Origin: an uncultured Desulfuromonas sp.
GTDB taxonomy: Bacteria; Desulfobacterota; Desulfuromonadia; Desulfuromonadales; Desulfuromonadaceae
NCBI RefSeq assembly: GCF_963678835.1
Contig: NZ_OY787469.1
Coordinates: 2,170,001 to 2,234,000 of the forward strand
Length of the DNA: 64,000 bases
Direction of reading: 5' to 3'
A program made the position numbers and the translations under genes. Below, piece after piece: positions 16,980-25,457 of this stretch (the stretch's first letter is position 1; each line of letters begins with the position of its first letter). A model generated the notes under the pieces. That model saw only the letters and a program-made list of their open reading frames with translations, was not told the origin of the DNA and searched no databases.

Positions 16980-17125
16980 AAATTCGAGTGTATGGCACAG
17001 CATCGTGCCGTTCTCACAAGGCGCGAAATCGCCGAAGTGGCCACTCCACTTCAAGATTTTGCACCGCAGTGAGAATGGTACGAGGCGAAGCCAGACCCGA
17101 AAATTTAGTGTTGTCAGAGCACTAG
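16959..17125 (+). repeat. Dispersed repeat family 2, copy 2 (inserted in the chemoreceptor 3' end)
   Basis: About 167 bp with perfect 11-bp inverted ends (CTAGTGCTCTG / CAGAGCACTAG). The interior nearly matches copy 1 at 6697-6866 (GGCGCGAAATCGCCGAAGTGG, CGAGGCGAAGCCAGACCCGA). It starts inside the FIST-chemoreceptor reading frame and supplies its stop codon. Joining the sequence across the element restores a chemoreceptor-like ending (LQELSCLVNRVG then stop). Confidence 0.9.
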
Positions 17126-17244
17126 TGTCTTGCTTGGTTAATCGTGTCGGTTAATGCGCCTTCCCCGTGCTTGGCACTAACTGCGGGCACTAGCGGGGCG
17201 TCTGTGCTATAGGGAGCTCCAGGGGAGCTCCAGGGACAGGATAC

Positions 17245-17901
17245 TTAACTTTGTGTTCCCTTCTTTTTTGGGCCGGGCCTTTGCGGGCGCAGCATCCGTC
17301 CCGTCATCAGCTCCAGATGATCGACAAATGAAGCTTGCCCGAGAGGTCTTCCGGTGCGTTCGTGCTTTTTCATCAATTCATGATCCTGATCGGATAGACG
17401 CGTAAGGAAGTTACGCCAGTCTCCAACCTTTTCCAGAAGTGGCTTCACCTTGACCAGCTCATCGTCTTTGCCCGCAAGGTGCGCCCGTGCACTGCTCCAA
17501 GGATAATTTTCCGGCTGCTCAACAATATTTGCCGTCACCGGATTCATCTCGACATAGCGCACCGCCGCCAGCAGGTGGGTCTCATCCATGGGGAAGGACG
17601 CAAAGCGTTCCTGCCAAAGATGTCCGCGCCACTTCTCGCGGAAGTTGATCCGACGGGTATATCGCCGGTGTGCTTCACCAATGGATCGAGCCAACCCTTC
17701 CTGAGTGTGCGGCACTGCAATCAAGTGAACATGGTTGGGCATCAGACACCACGCCCAGATCTCAACCTGATGCTTGCTGAGCCATTCAGACATGAGTTCG
17801 ATATAAGCGCGGTAATCATCGTCGCAGAAAAAAGTTTCCTGCCGTCGGTTTCCGCGCTGCGTAATGTGATGAGGGTAGCCCGAAACTACGACACGTGAGA
17901 T
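17245..17901 (-). pseudogene. REP-associated tyrosine transposase (RAYT), start codon lost
   Basis: Y1/HUH-type transposase of the RAYT group, which mobilises REP-like palindromes. The open frame runs from codon 17901 (ISRVVVSGYPHHITQRGNRR, then ETFFCDDDYR) through the HUH motif (LMPNHVHLIAVP), GHLWQERFASFPMD, the presumed catalytic Tyr region (VRYVEMNPVTANIV) and ENYPWSSARAHL to a basic tail. Directly upstream, where relatives read ATG-Pro-Arg, this copy has AGG GTC TGA, so the normal start is gone. A shorter product of 182 residues could begin at ATG 17793 but would lack the first strand. It is surrounded by inverted copies of a GGGACTGTCCCGAATGGC repeat, presumably its substrates. Confidence 0.8.
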
Positions 17902-17906
17902 TCAGA

Positions 17907-18557
17907 CCCTGTGAAGAGGGTGGCAGTGGATGGTGGTTTGTCAAAGATAAATATACTGTCCCGAATGGCGCTCGTTTAAAGGGAAAAAGCAGCAAAAACG
18001 GGACTGTCCCGAATGGCACTAGTTTAAGTAAGATTTGCGTAAAAACAGAACTGTCCATAGATGCAAATGAGAACAGCCCCAATAGCCTGAAATTATAACA
18101 GTTTGTGCCGGAAAAACTCTCGGGCAGTTCGATGCACAGAAGTCCTTAATTTTGTTGAGAGATCTCTTAAACTAGCGCTATTCGGGACTGTCCCCGCACG
18201 GGGGCTGTCCCAGGCTTTTGCGGTGCAAACCACCAGCGTTCCATAGCCCGCAAACATCTGGGACAGCCCCAGATAGGGCTTGGGACAGTCCCGAGTTTGC
18301 TACGAAAGTGCTTAAGCTAGCGCCATTCTATACTGTCCCTGGAACTCCCTGTCCCCGGAACTCCGGACATACTTCATTGGCACAATTAACGCCTGGGAAA
18401 TTTTACATATCCATAAATGCAGACAAACATGCTGATAGTGAAGTATCAGCTAAGATTTTTGAGCTAATAGAGGCGCAGTCAAGTGAGTCGCCCAGTAAGT
18501 AGCTCCAGCGGACAGCAAAAAGCGCCGCTGAGCATTACGTTGTAAGTCGTCGAGCTC
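17907..18557. repeat. Cluster of GGGACTGTCCCGAATGGCGCTAG-type repeats next to the RAYT
   Basis: At least four related units: 17955-17980 and 18001-18028 (direct), then about 18165-18195 and 18310-18340 (inverted), sharing the core CTGTCCCGAATGGCxCTxGTTTAA. Further GGGACAGCCCC-type hairpins lie between them. This arrangement is typical of REP/BIME clusters next to a RAYT gene. At about 18385-18502 there is a short open stretch (FYISINADKHADSEVSAKIFELIEAQSS) that looks like the C-terminal remnant of a lost gene. It is followed by a small palindrome (CCAGCGG..CCGCTG), possibly another degraded attC. Confidence 0.65.
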
Positions 18558-18585
18558 TTGACAATATAGTAAACCGGTTTACAAT
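18558..18585 (+). promoter_or_regulatory. Sigma70 promoter with palindromic operator
   Basis: TTGACA (18558-18563), 16-bp spacer, TACAAT (18580-18585). The spacer and -10 overlap a perfect 14-bp palindrome GTAAACCGGTTTAC (18569-18582). A repressor bound there would block RNA polymerase. The MarR-family protein encoded second in the operon is the obvious candidate, giving autoregulation (inference). Confidence 0.8.
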
Positions 18586-18617
18586 ACATCCAAGCCAGTT
18601 AACAAATGGAGGTTACT

Positions 18618-19037
18618 ATGTGGACAAAGAGCTACAGCAAGACAGTTAAAAACCTGAACACTGCTGAGGTTTGGAATGTTTGGACTGATGTCAATCAATG
18701 GCACACATGGCAAGATGATATCGAATTCGCAAAGCTAAATGGTGAATTCAGAAAAGGCGGCTTGATCCATTTCAAACCAAAAGGTGGTCCAAAGATCAAA
18801 CTTGAACTTACTGAGGTCAAACCCAATTCCGTTTTTGTTGACCTTACAAGATTTCCTTTCGCAAGAATGTTCGATTCACACGAAATAATTGATCACGGTG
18901 AAAATTTAGAAATTAAGTCAACAATTCGAATTGATGGACCACTGTCTTTTTTGTGGAGGAAGCTCGTTGCCGAAAATGTTGCAAAAGGGCTTGAAGAACA
19001 GACAGATAGACTTATTGAAAAGGTTAAAAATGGCTGA
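18618..19037 (+). CDS. SRPBCC-family (START/Bet v1-like) protein
   Basis: 139 residues from ATG 18618; GGAGG lies 5 bases upstream, which excludes the earlier ATG at 18606. The sequence WTKSYSKTVKNLNTAEVWNVWTDVNQWHTWQDDIEFAKLNG, HFKPKGGPKIKLELTEV, then DHGENLEIKSTIRIDGPLSF and EEQTDRLIEKVK is the SRPBCC (polyketide cyclase/dehydrase-like) pattern: a helix-grip fold with a hydrophobic cavity. The role is often binding of small hydrophobic molecules; the substrate is unknown. It is the first gene of a two-gene operon with a MarR regulator (8-base overlap) behind a palindrome-bearing promoter. Confidence 0.8.
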   Translation: MWTKSYSKTVKNLNTAEVWNVWTDVNQWHTWQDDIEFAKLNGEFRKGGLIHFKPKGGPKIKLELTEVKPNSVFVDLTRFPFARMFDSHEIIDHGENLEIKSTIRIDGPLSFLWRKLVAENVAKGLEEQTDRLIEKVKNG

Positions 19038-19491
19038 GTCTTCTCCTTTCAGATACAACAAGGCAGACGATAGTGCAGGGTTCCTTCTGTGGAAAATCAC
19101 TGCAATTTGGCAAGCAAAGCTGGAGAAAGTATTGGCCGAATTCGGTATTACACAGACACAATATGCTATTCTTGCATCTTTAAGATGGTTTGAAGAAAAA
19201 GAAGAGCCTATAACTCAGACTCATTTAGTTGAGCATGCAAGAATCGATAAAATGACGGTTTCGAAAGCGATTCGACGGCTTGAAAGCAAAGGTTTGATCT
19301 TGCGAGAGAGGTCGGCAATAGACAGCCGAGCAACAAATGTCCATTTCTCAAAAAAAGGTCTGAAGATAATTCAAAAAGCCATTGTTGCCATAGAGAGTGC
19401 CGATGAGGATTTTTTTTCCTGTTTAAATGAAAAGCAGCTTGCGACATACAAGTCTCTGACAACAATTGTAATATCGGAAAATGGCTTATAA
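19030..19491 (+). CDS. MarR-family transcriptional regulator
   Basis: 153 residues from ATG 19030, which overlaps the end of the SRPBCC gene; an upstream in-frame ATG at 18931 lies deep in that gene and is less likely. Helices FLLWKITAIWQAKLEKVLAEFGITQTQYAIL are followed by the winged helix: TQTHLVEHARIDKMTVSKAIRRLESKGLILRERSAIDSRATNVHFSKKG. The recognition helix and the basic wing with the Asp-Ser-Arg motif of MarR proteins are intact. It probably represses its own operon through the 14-bp palindrome upstream and releases it on binding a small aromatic or hydrophobic ligand (inference). Confidence 0.88.
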   Translation: MAESSPFRYNKADDSAGFLLWKITAIWQAKLEKVLAEFGITQTQYAILASLRWFEEKEEPITQTHLVEHARIDKMTVSKAIRRLESKGLILRERSAIDSRATNVHFSKKGLKIIQKAIVAIESADEDFFSCLNEKQLATYKSLTTIVISENGL

Positions 19492-19612
19492 CATCAGCCT
19501 TCAGCGGTGCGCAAGGGCCGCGCGCCCGGTTAGGTTCAAAAAAAGGATAAACCATTGCTGTCTTCAATCGAAAAACCTTGGAAGTGGGGGGGCATTGTTG
19601 CTTTATTGACAT

Positions 19613-20311
19613 TTAACCCAGCCTATCCTGCAAATGGTTATCGCCGTCGTATATCTTCAACCCGCGTTGAGCCGCTCTGTTCACTGCCGATGGCGTATAC
19701 CTCAATTTGTCTCCAACCTCTCTCCCGGTTATCCTGTAGCGACGCGTTGCTAAGAAGCAAATCACTGCTCGGGCATCGGCAATTGTGCGCACCTTGCTGG
19801 GCCAGCACAACCGCTCTGTTTCCATTTCATAATAATCAGCCACGGATTTGATTATCTCTTCAAGCGACACATGCCTGGCCTCATTCGGTGCCACCCTGTT
19901 CATAATGCGTTCAGTTCTGCGACCTTACCGGCTCGCACCGGGTTGAGGTGGATATAACGCACCAGCTCCAGCATATATACATCCTCATCACACACGATCG
20001 ATTAGTAACGGTTCTGAAACAGATGGCCGGTACGATTGTGCCGCCGGTTGAAGGACACGGCATAGCCGGTCAGTAAGCGCCGCATCATGGAAGCAAGGGG
20101 GGGCTTGGGTTGGCATCAGAAGCAAATGAACATGGTTATCAAGCAACGTCCATGCATAGCAGAGGGTTTTCGTCTCCTGAAGCAATAATACCAGACGGCG
20201 CACAAAATCTCTGCGATCAGCATCGGAGATAAAGATATTCCTGCGTTCAATGCCTCTTATGGTCACATGCTGCAAAAGGCCGGATATGTCTATGCGTGGT
20301 TGGCGTGGCAT
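19613..20311 (-). pseudogene. RAYT-type transposase with C-terminal HTH, frameshifted and interrupted
   Basis: The start at 20311 gives MPRQPRIDISGLLQHVTIRG and the HUH motif DNHVHLLLMPTQAPP. After a run of seven C residues the frame shifts: the correct continuation MMRRLLTGYAVSFNRRHNRT, then GHLFQNRY, is in another frame and then meets TAA where relatives have a Lys codon. SIVCDEDVYMLELVRYIHLNPVRAGKV follows. The C-terminal helix-turn-helix part survives as an open frame (19903-19613: EEIIKSVADYYEMETERLC, ITGREVGDKLRYTPSAVNRA). One frameshift and two or more stops make it inactive. Confidence 0.85.
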
Positions 20312-20385
20312 GGTGGGGGCTCAGCATAGAATGTCAAAATATCAACAACGTCCCATGCGTCCCCATGCGTCCCATGGTGTTCCTG

Positions 20386-20478
20386 GAGTTAGAAAAATCC
20401 TGACTGGAAGATGAGGATTGTCACATGTTTTTCGTGGGGCGTATGATAGGGAAAACTCACAACAACTTGTTATGTGTA
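20386..20478 (+). repeat. 90-bp leader-like repeat, copy 2
   Basis: Second copy of the segment at 10222-10312. It ends 15 bases before the start of the next small gene. Shared blocks: GAGTTAGAAAAA, GTCACATG, GGCGTATGATAG, CAACAACTTGT. Confidence 0.7.
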
Positions 20479-20492
20479 CAAAGCGAGGCCGT

Positions 20493-20900
20493 ATGACTGA
20501 CATCGCAACGATAAGCACGCTTCTTTCCAGCGTAAAAACTGCAACGGACATTGCCAAGTTCGTCAAAGACACCGACCACTCATTCGAAAGTGCAGAAATA
20601 AAATTAAAAATGGCTGAGTTGGTTAGCGCACTAGCTGACGTGAAGATTGAACTAGCCGATGTTCAGGATGAACTGAGAGCCAGAGACGAGAGGATCGCCC
20701 AGCTTGAGCGCGATCTATCCAAAAAGCAGCAAACGCACTTTGATGGAAAAATTTACTGGATTGAAGGTGACGAAACTCCTTTCTGCACTGTGTGCTTAGA
20801 AAAAGACTCTAAGTATCATCACCTTACCTACATTGAGGCCGACTCCTGGGGAAGCAGGAAATGGTATTGCAATGTCTGTGAAAATCAGTACTACATATAG
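20493..20900 (+). CDS. Coiled-coil plus zinc-ribbon small protein (cassette-like)
   Basis: 135 residues from ATG 20493, chosen because GCGAGG precedes it; earlier in-frame ATGs have no ribosome binding site. The N-terminal two thirds is a helical coiled coil (KLKMAELVSALADVKIELAD, then RARDERIAQLERDL). The C-terminal 50 residues form a zinc ribbon with two CxxC pairs, FCTVCLEKD and WYCNVCENQY. No catalytic motif. The product is probably a small DNA- or protein-binding accessory factor. An attC-like site begins 6 bases after the stop, and the 90-bp leader repeat lies directly upstream, so the unit from about 20389 to 20970 looks like one integron cassette. Confidence 0.7.
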   Translation: MTDIATISTLLSSVKTATDIAKFVKDTDHSFESAEIKLKMAELVSALADVKIELADVQDELRARDERIAQLERDLSKKQQTHFDGKIYWIEGDETPFCTVCLEKDSKYHHLTYIEADSWGSRKWYCNVCENQYYI

Positions 20901-20905
20901 CAAGC

Positions 20906-20976
20906 ACATAACAAGCGGGTCTATCCGACCCACAAAAGCTGACGCTTTTGTGGCCGGCAGACCCTTAACGTTCGAT
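20906..20976 (+). other. attC-like recombination site
   Basis: About 71 bp. The outer arms TAACAAGCGGGTCT and AGACCCTTAACGTT are inverted. The inner stem CCACAAAAGC / GCTTTTGTGG is a perfect 10-bp pairing around a TGAC loop. Size, layout and position directly after a short gene fit an integron attC site. The 3' core reads GTTCGAT rather than GTTRRRY, so activity is uncertain. Confidence 0.6.
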
Positions 20977-21020
20977 GCTTACCAAGATGAAAGAGCCTGC
21001 ACAAAAGGAATGTCTGATAG

Positions 21021-23582
21021 ATGGCTAATATAATCGACAACTTGACTAAATGGTTTTCAGCGCGCCCCCAGTGGCTCCAGATTGCGGCAACTCGGCTACT
21101 TCAGCAGTCTGAGCTTACTGATAAAGACGTCTCTGAGTTCGCAAACCTTTGCCAGGAGGAAGCCGACGGTAAGCTGCCCAAAACGACCTGTTCCTTTCCT
21201 GTTACCGCGTTCTCCCAAGGCGCAGCAGGCTCTCTTCGTTTGTGTTCAATCAGTGAAGTCGAAGGAGTAAACGCCCTTGCTCCGAAAAAGGCGCTTGAGT
21301 TTGGTAAGGGCAATATAACAATTGTTTATGGCAACAACGGGTCAGGCAAGTCCGGTTACGTCAGACTCCTCAAACATGTATGCGGAGCCCGCGAGACAGG
21401 CACCCTTCACCGCAACGTCTATAAACCCGGCTCTGCCGCACAGAAAGCCTGCATTTCGTTTGAGCAGGACGGCGTACCGAAGACCCATACTTGGTCTGGA
21501 CAAGGGATCTGCGATGACCTCAATAGCGTTGATATTTTCGACACCTCGTTTGGCAAGGTCTTTGTCAGCAGCGAAGACGAGGTGAGCTACGAGCCGCCGG
21601 TTCTATCGTTCTTCAGTTCGCTCATCCTCGCATGTGAAAAGGTCGCATCGGCCTTAGACAACGAGGCCAGCCGGCACCAGTCCAAAAAGCCAAATATTCC
21701 GGCTGACAAGAAGGTAACTCCTGAAGGCATCTGGTACGAAGCCATCAGCGCCAAGACCACCACCCAGGACATCGACAAGCATTGCGCATTTAGCAGTGCT
21801 GACGAAACCGAGATGCAAACGCTGCAGCAGCGCCTTGCCGAACAGGCACCGGCAGAAAAAGCGAAGCAGCTGAGAAAACAGAAACAGCATATCGACACTC
21901 TGGTCCAGGATGCTCAAAAGTATCTGGGACAATTATCGGACGAGAATTACCGGCGGATCATTGCTGCCAAGAAGAAGTCGATTCTCAAAAAGGCAGCGGC
22001 AGATACGGCTGCGGAAAAGGTGTTTTCCGACAGCGAGCTGGAAGGCATCGGCACTGATGTCTGGAAAGAACTTTGGGAAGCGGCCCGGAACTACTCCGTC
22101 TCGGCTGTCTACAAAGAAACCGAGTACCCGAATGTTTCCGATGGTTCCCGTTGTGTCCTGTGTCACCAGACCTTGACACGGGAGGCCAAGGATCGGTTGA
22201 TCTCCTTTGAAAACTTCGTGAAGGGCGAAATGCAGAAAGCCGCAACGGATGCGGCCAAGGAATATGATACCGCCAGTCAAACTATCGAGGCGCTACCGAC
22301 AACGGAGACGCTGATGACGCGTATCGATGCGGCTGGCATTCCACAAGATGAAGTTGCCAGCCAGGTGACGGATTTCTTTGCTCAATTGCAGGCTAGAAAA
22401 GACCTGCTCCCTGGGATCGATTCCGAGGAAGCCATTCCCGACCCTCTGCTCTCACCGAAATGGATCGAAGAAGTCAACGCTCAGTCGAAAAGCCTCGGTG
22501 AACTCACGGCAAAATATGAGGAAGACGCCAAAAACGACAATCGGCAGGAGATCAAGAAGAAGCTTAACTGCCTGCAGGCCAGGAAATGGTTGTCAGAACA
22601 CCGCGCCGCCATTGATGAAGAAATTGCCCGATTGAAGCTACTGAATCAGGTTCAGGAGGCCAAGAAGACGACCAACACCAAAGCCCTGTCCCAGAAGAAA
22701 GGAGAGCTGGCAGAAGCCTTGATCACGGATGCATTCGTGCAAAGGTTTAACGCGGAGCTTAAGGCCTTGGGCGCGTCTCAGGTGAAGGTCGAGCTCGTAA
22801 AGTCAAAAGTCTCCAAGGGCCGCGTCCTTCATAAGCTCCAGCTTCGAGGGGCCTCTCAGAATGGGCTCGCCGAAGTGCTGAGCGAGGGAGAAAATAGGAT
22901 CGTTTCCATTGCGGCATTTTTGGCCGACGTCACCGGCAAGAGCAATCAGGCCCCGTTTATCTTTGACGATCCAATATCCTCGCTAGACCAAAGCTATGAG
23001 GAGGCCGTGGTTCAAAGGCTGATTAAGTTGTCTCAGGATAAACAGGTCATTGTCTTTACTCACCGCCTGTCCTTGTTGGGAACGGTCCGGCATTATGCCG
23101 AGAAAAAGACCATCAAGCCCGATGTGGTGAGCATCCGCTCTGCGGACTGGGGGACCGGAGAGCCAGCCCCCATTCCACTTTCGCAGAGCGACATCAAGTC
23201 CGCCCTGAACACACTCATGAATCATCGGTGTCAGGACGCAAAAAAGGCGTGTGAAAACGGCGAGTTTGAACATGCCGAAATCTTGCTGAAGTCGATATGT
23301 AGCGACTTCAGGACATTGGTGGAGCGCTCTATTGAAAATGATCTGCTGTGCGGGGTGGTTCAAAGATTCCAACGACCAGTCCGTACGTTGAAACTCAAGG
23401 ATCTGGCCAAATTGAAGGACACAGATTGCAATCTCCTTGATTCGCTCATGACTAAATACTCCGGGTTTGAACACTCGCAGCCAACAGAGTCGCCTGTGGA
23501 GCTGCCGAAGCCAGACGATCTTTTGGCTGATATGAATTCACTGAAAATCTGGCGTGAAGATTACGCAAAGCGCACGGCTTGA
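21021..23582 (+). CDS. RloC/PrrC-like AAA (ABC-type) ATPase with zinc hook and putative HEPN nuclease end
   Basis: 853 residues. Walker A GNNGSGKS at 104-111, then a long coiled-coil region interrupted by a zinc-hook-like CVLC (C378, C381). The ABC signature-like LSEGE is at 620-624, Walker B FIFDDPISSLD at about 646-656, and the H-loop FTHR around H681. The last 100 residues contain R764-x3-E768 (FRTLVERSIENDLL) and H818 (YSGFEHSQP), the spacing style of the Arg-Glu-His triad of PrrC/RloC anticodon nucleases. RloC combines an SMC/Rad50-like ATPase, a zinc hook and a tRNA-cleaving HEPN domain as a phage-defence or DNA-damage response. The layout here supports that class, but the nuclease assignment is inferred from a few residues. 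It lies in the accessory island directly after an attC-like site. Confidence 0.75.
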   Translation: MANIIDNLTKWFSARPQWLQIAATRLLQQSELTDKDVSEFANLCQEEADGKLPKTTCSFPVTAFSQGAAGSLRLCSISEVEGVNALAPKKALEFGKGNITIVYGNNGSGKSGYVRLLKHVCGARETGTLHRNVYKPGSAAQKACISFEQDGVPKTHTWSGQGICDDLNSVDIFDTSFGKVFVSSEDEVSYEPPVLSFFSSLILACEKVASALDNEASRHQSKKPNIPADKKVTPEGIWYEAISAKTTTQDIDKHCAFSSADETEMQTLQQRLAEQAPAEKAKQLRKQKQHIDTLVQDAQKYLGQLSDENYRRIIAAKKKSILKKAAADTAAEKVFSDSELEGIGTDVWKELWEAARNYSVSAVYKETEYPNVSDGSRCVLCHQTLTREAKDRLISFENFVKGEMQKAATDAAKEYDTASQTIEALPTTETLMTRIDAAGIPQDEVASQVTDFFAQLQARKDLLPGIDSEEAIPDPLLSPKWIEEVNAQSKSLGELTAKYEEDAKNDNRQEIKKKLNCLQARKWLSEHRAAIDEEIARLKLLNQVQEAKKTTNTKALSQKKGELAEALITDAFVQRFNAELKALGASQVKVELVKSKVSKGRVLHKLQLRGASQNGLAEVLSEGENRIVSIAAFLADVTGKSNQAPFIFDDPISSLDQSYEEAVVQRLIKLSQDKQVIVFTHRLSLLGTVRHYAEKKTIKPDVVSIRSADWGTGEPAPIPLSQSDIKSALNTLMNHRCQDAKKACENGEFEHAEILLKSICSDFRTLVERSIENDLLCGVVQRFQRPVRTLKLKDLAKLKDTDCNLLDSLMTKYSGFEHSQPTESPVELPKPDDLLADMNSLKIWREDYAKRTA

Positions 23583-23691
23583 GTTGCATGAGTAGCGAAC
23601 ATCACATTCACTCGGACTGCATAGGGGGGGACGTAGTTGATATTTTGACTTTTGACAATGTCAGAGATGGTGAGTCTCTTGTCTTGCAAAT

Positions 23692-23733
23692 AAAAAAGGC
23701 CGTCTGCGTTTATTTTGCAGAAGGCCTTTTTTA
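23692..23733 (-). terminator. Bidirectional terminator after ilvC
   Basis: AAAAAAGGCC..CTGC paired with GCAG..GGCCTTTTTT around a short AT loop. It has an A-run on one side and a T-run on the other, 26 bases beyond the ilvC stop. Confidence 0.85.
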
Positions 23734-23758
23734 TTCAGCTTATTCGGCTTAAATGCGA

Positions 23759-25231
23759 TTAAACAATCGCCTTCATGCCTTGCATCGCAGCACGCAGTTC
23801 CTCACCGATCTCTTCGATGTAGTGGCTGCGGATGTCAGCGTTAACGCGGACCAGGGTGCTGTTATCTACGCTGTTGTCCGTGTTGTCCAAACCTTTACCG
23901 ATTACTTCAGTGGTCACGCTGGCCATGAAGTCCTTGAGCAGGGGCACGCACGCATGAGCGAACAGGTAGCAACCGTACTCGGCGGTGTCGGAGATGACGC
24001 GGTTCATCTCGTAGAGCTTCTTGCGGGCGATGGTGTTGGCAATGAGCGGCGTCTCGTGGAGTGACTCGTAGTAAGCGGACTCGGGCTCGATGCCGACTTC
24101 GACCATGCTTTCGAAGGCCAGCTCAACACCGGCTTTAACCATAGCCACCATCAGGATGGCTTTGTCAAAGTATTCCTGCTCGGAGATCTCACCGGCAGCT
24201 TCGGTTTGCTCGAAAGCGGTCTGGCCGGTTTGCTCACGCCAGGTCAGCAGGTTGATGTCGTCGTTGGCCCAGTCTTCCATCATGGTACTGGAGAACACGC
24301 CGGTGATGATGTCGTCCATGTGCTTGCGGAACAGGGGACGCATGATCTCTTTGAGTTCTTCAGCCAGCTCGTAGGCTTCCAGCTTGGCCGGGTTGGACAG
24401 GCGGTCCATCATGTTGGTGATACCACCGTGCTTGAGCGCTTCGGTGATGGTTTCCCAACCGTATTGGATCAGTTTGACGGCATACGGAGCGTCGATGCCG
24501 TTTCCAACCATCTTGTCGAAGCACAGCAGGGCACCGGCTTGCAGCATGCCGCACAGGATGGTTTGTTCGCCCATCAGGTCGGATTTAACCTCGGCAACGA
24601 ATGAAGATTCGAGAACACCGGCGCGGTCACCACCTTGGGCGGAGCACAGAGCCTTGGCGATCTCGAGGCCGTCGCCATTGGGATCGTTTTCACGGTGAAC
24701 AGCGATCAGGGTCGGCACGCCGAAACCACGCTGGTACTCGGCGCGAACCTCGGAACCGGGGCACTTGGGAGCAACCATGATAACGGTGAGGTCTTTACGG
24801 ATGATGGTGCCTTCTTCAACAATGTTGAAGCCGTGTGCGTAGGAGAAGGTGGCGCCTTGTTTCATCAGCGGTACAACGGTGTTAACCACGTCGGTGTGCT
24901 GCTTGTCCGGAGCCAGGTTCATGACGATGTCAGCAGTGGGCAGCAGTTCTTCGTAGCTGCCAACGGTGAAGCCGTTTTCCGTGGCGTTGATGTAGGACTG
25001 ACGCTTTTCAGCGATGGCTTCCTTACGCAAGGTGTAGGATACGTCGAGACCGCTGTCGCGCATGTTGAGGCCTTGGTTCAGACCTTGAGCGCCGCAGCCG
25101 ACGATAACGATCTTCTTGCCTTTGGCGTATTCGCAGCCGCCTGCGAATTCAGAAGCGTCCATAAAACGGCAGGTGCCGAGTTCGTCGAGCTTTTCGCGCA
25201 TGCTCAGGGTGTTGAAGTAGTTTTGACCCAT
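23759..25231 (-). CDS. ilvC: Ketol-acid reductoisomerase, class II (long form)
   Basis: 490 residues, the length of the E. coli-type class II enzyme (class I is about 330). It converts acetolactate/acetohydroxybutyrate to the dihydroxy acids of valine, leucine and isoleucine synthesis, using NADPH and Mg2+. The Rossmann motif [17 protein letters not shown] is near residues 41-57, followed by the Arg/Lys-containing loop [14 protein letters not shown] that contacts the NADPH phosphate. Metal-binding acidic residues lie in [15 protein letters not shown] and again in the duplicated C-terminal half ([42 protein letters not shown]). Divergently transcribed from ilvY with a palindromic operator between them. 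The E. coli-like enzyme plus ilvY arrangement is mainly known from gammaproteobacteria. Confidence 0.97.
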   Translation of the reverse strand: MGQNYFNTLSMREKLDELGTCRFMDASEFAGGCEYAKGKKIVIVGCGAQGLNQGLNMRDSGLDVSYTLRKEAIAEKRQSYINATENGFTVGSYEELLPTADIVMNLAPDKQHTDVVNTVVPLMKQGATFSYAHGFNIVEEGTIIRKDLTVIMVAPKCPGSEVRAEYQRGFGVPTLIAVHRENDPNGDGLEIAKALCSAQGGDRAGVLESSFVAEVKSDLMGEQTILCGMLQAGALLCFDKMVGNGIDAPYAVKLIQYGWETITEALKHGGITNMMDRLSNPAKLEAYELAEELKEIMRPLFRKHMDDIITGVFSSTMMEDWANDDINLLTWREQTGQTAFEQTEAAGEISEQEYFDKAILMVAMVKAGVELAFESMVEVGIEPESAYYESLHETPLIANTIARKKLYEMNRVISDTAEYGCYLFAHACVPLLKDFMASVTTEVIGKGLDNTDNSVDNSTLVRVNADIRSHYIEEIGEELRAAMQGMKAIV

Positions 25232-25403
25232 GATGATTTCCCCCTTGAAATGTGTTGGTTGATGGTTTTGTTATCGTGTCGTTGTGTGACATGAGCTTTT
25301 TGCAAAAACGCGCATGGCACAACGGTTTATCCGAAAAAAGTGATCATAGCGCACTTTAACGGATTGCTTCTATTGCGTAAATTGATTTGTTGGGTATATT
25401 GTG

Positions 25404-25418
25404 TTGCATATTATGCAA
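25404..25418. promoter_or_regulatory. Putative IlvY operator between ilvC and ilvY
   Basis: Perfect inverted repeat TTGCATA-T-TATGCAA in the ilvC/ilvY intergenic region, 40 bases upstream of the ilvY start. It fits the LysR T-N11-A box and the TTGC..GCAA operators known for E. coli ilvYC. IlvY would bind here, repress itself and activate ilvC when acetolactate is present. Confidence 0.7.
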
Positions 25419-25457
25419 TGATAGTTTGGAATTAATTGCCCCAGGGGAGGGAAGTTT

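Noticed and set aside
17955..18340. CRISPR-like spacing of the GGGACTGTCCC repeats
   Set aside because: Units are irregularly spaced, partly inverted and adjacent to a RAYT; they fit REP/BIME repeats. No CRISPR array or cas gene is seen in the window.
19494..19545. Possible attC after the MarR gene (TAACATCAGCC .. GGTTAGG)
   Set aside because: A GTTAGGT core is present but the arms do not pair well and the site would be too short.
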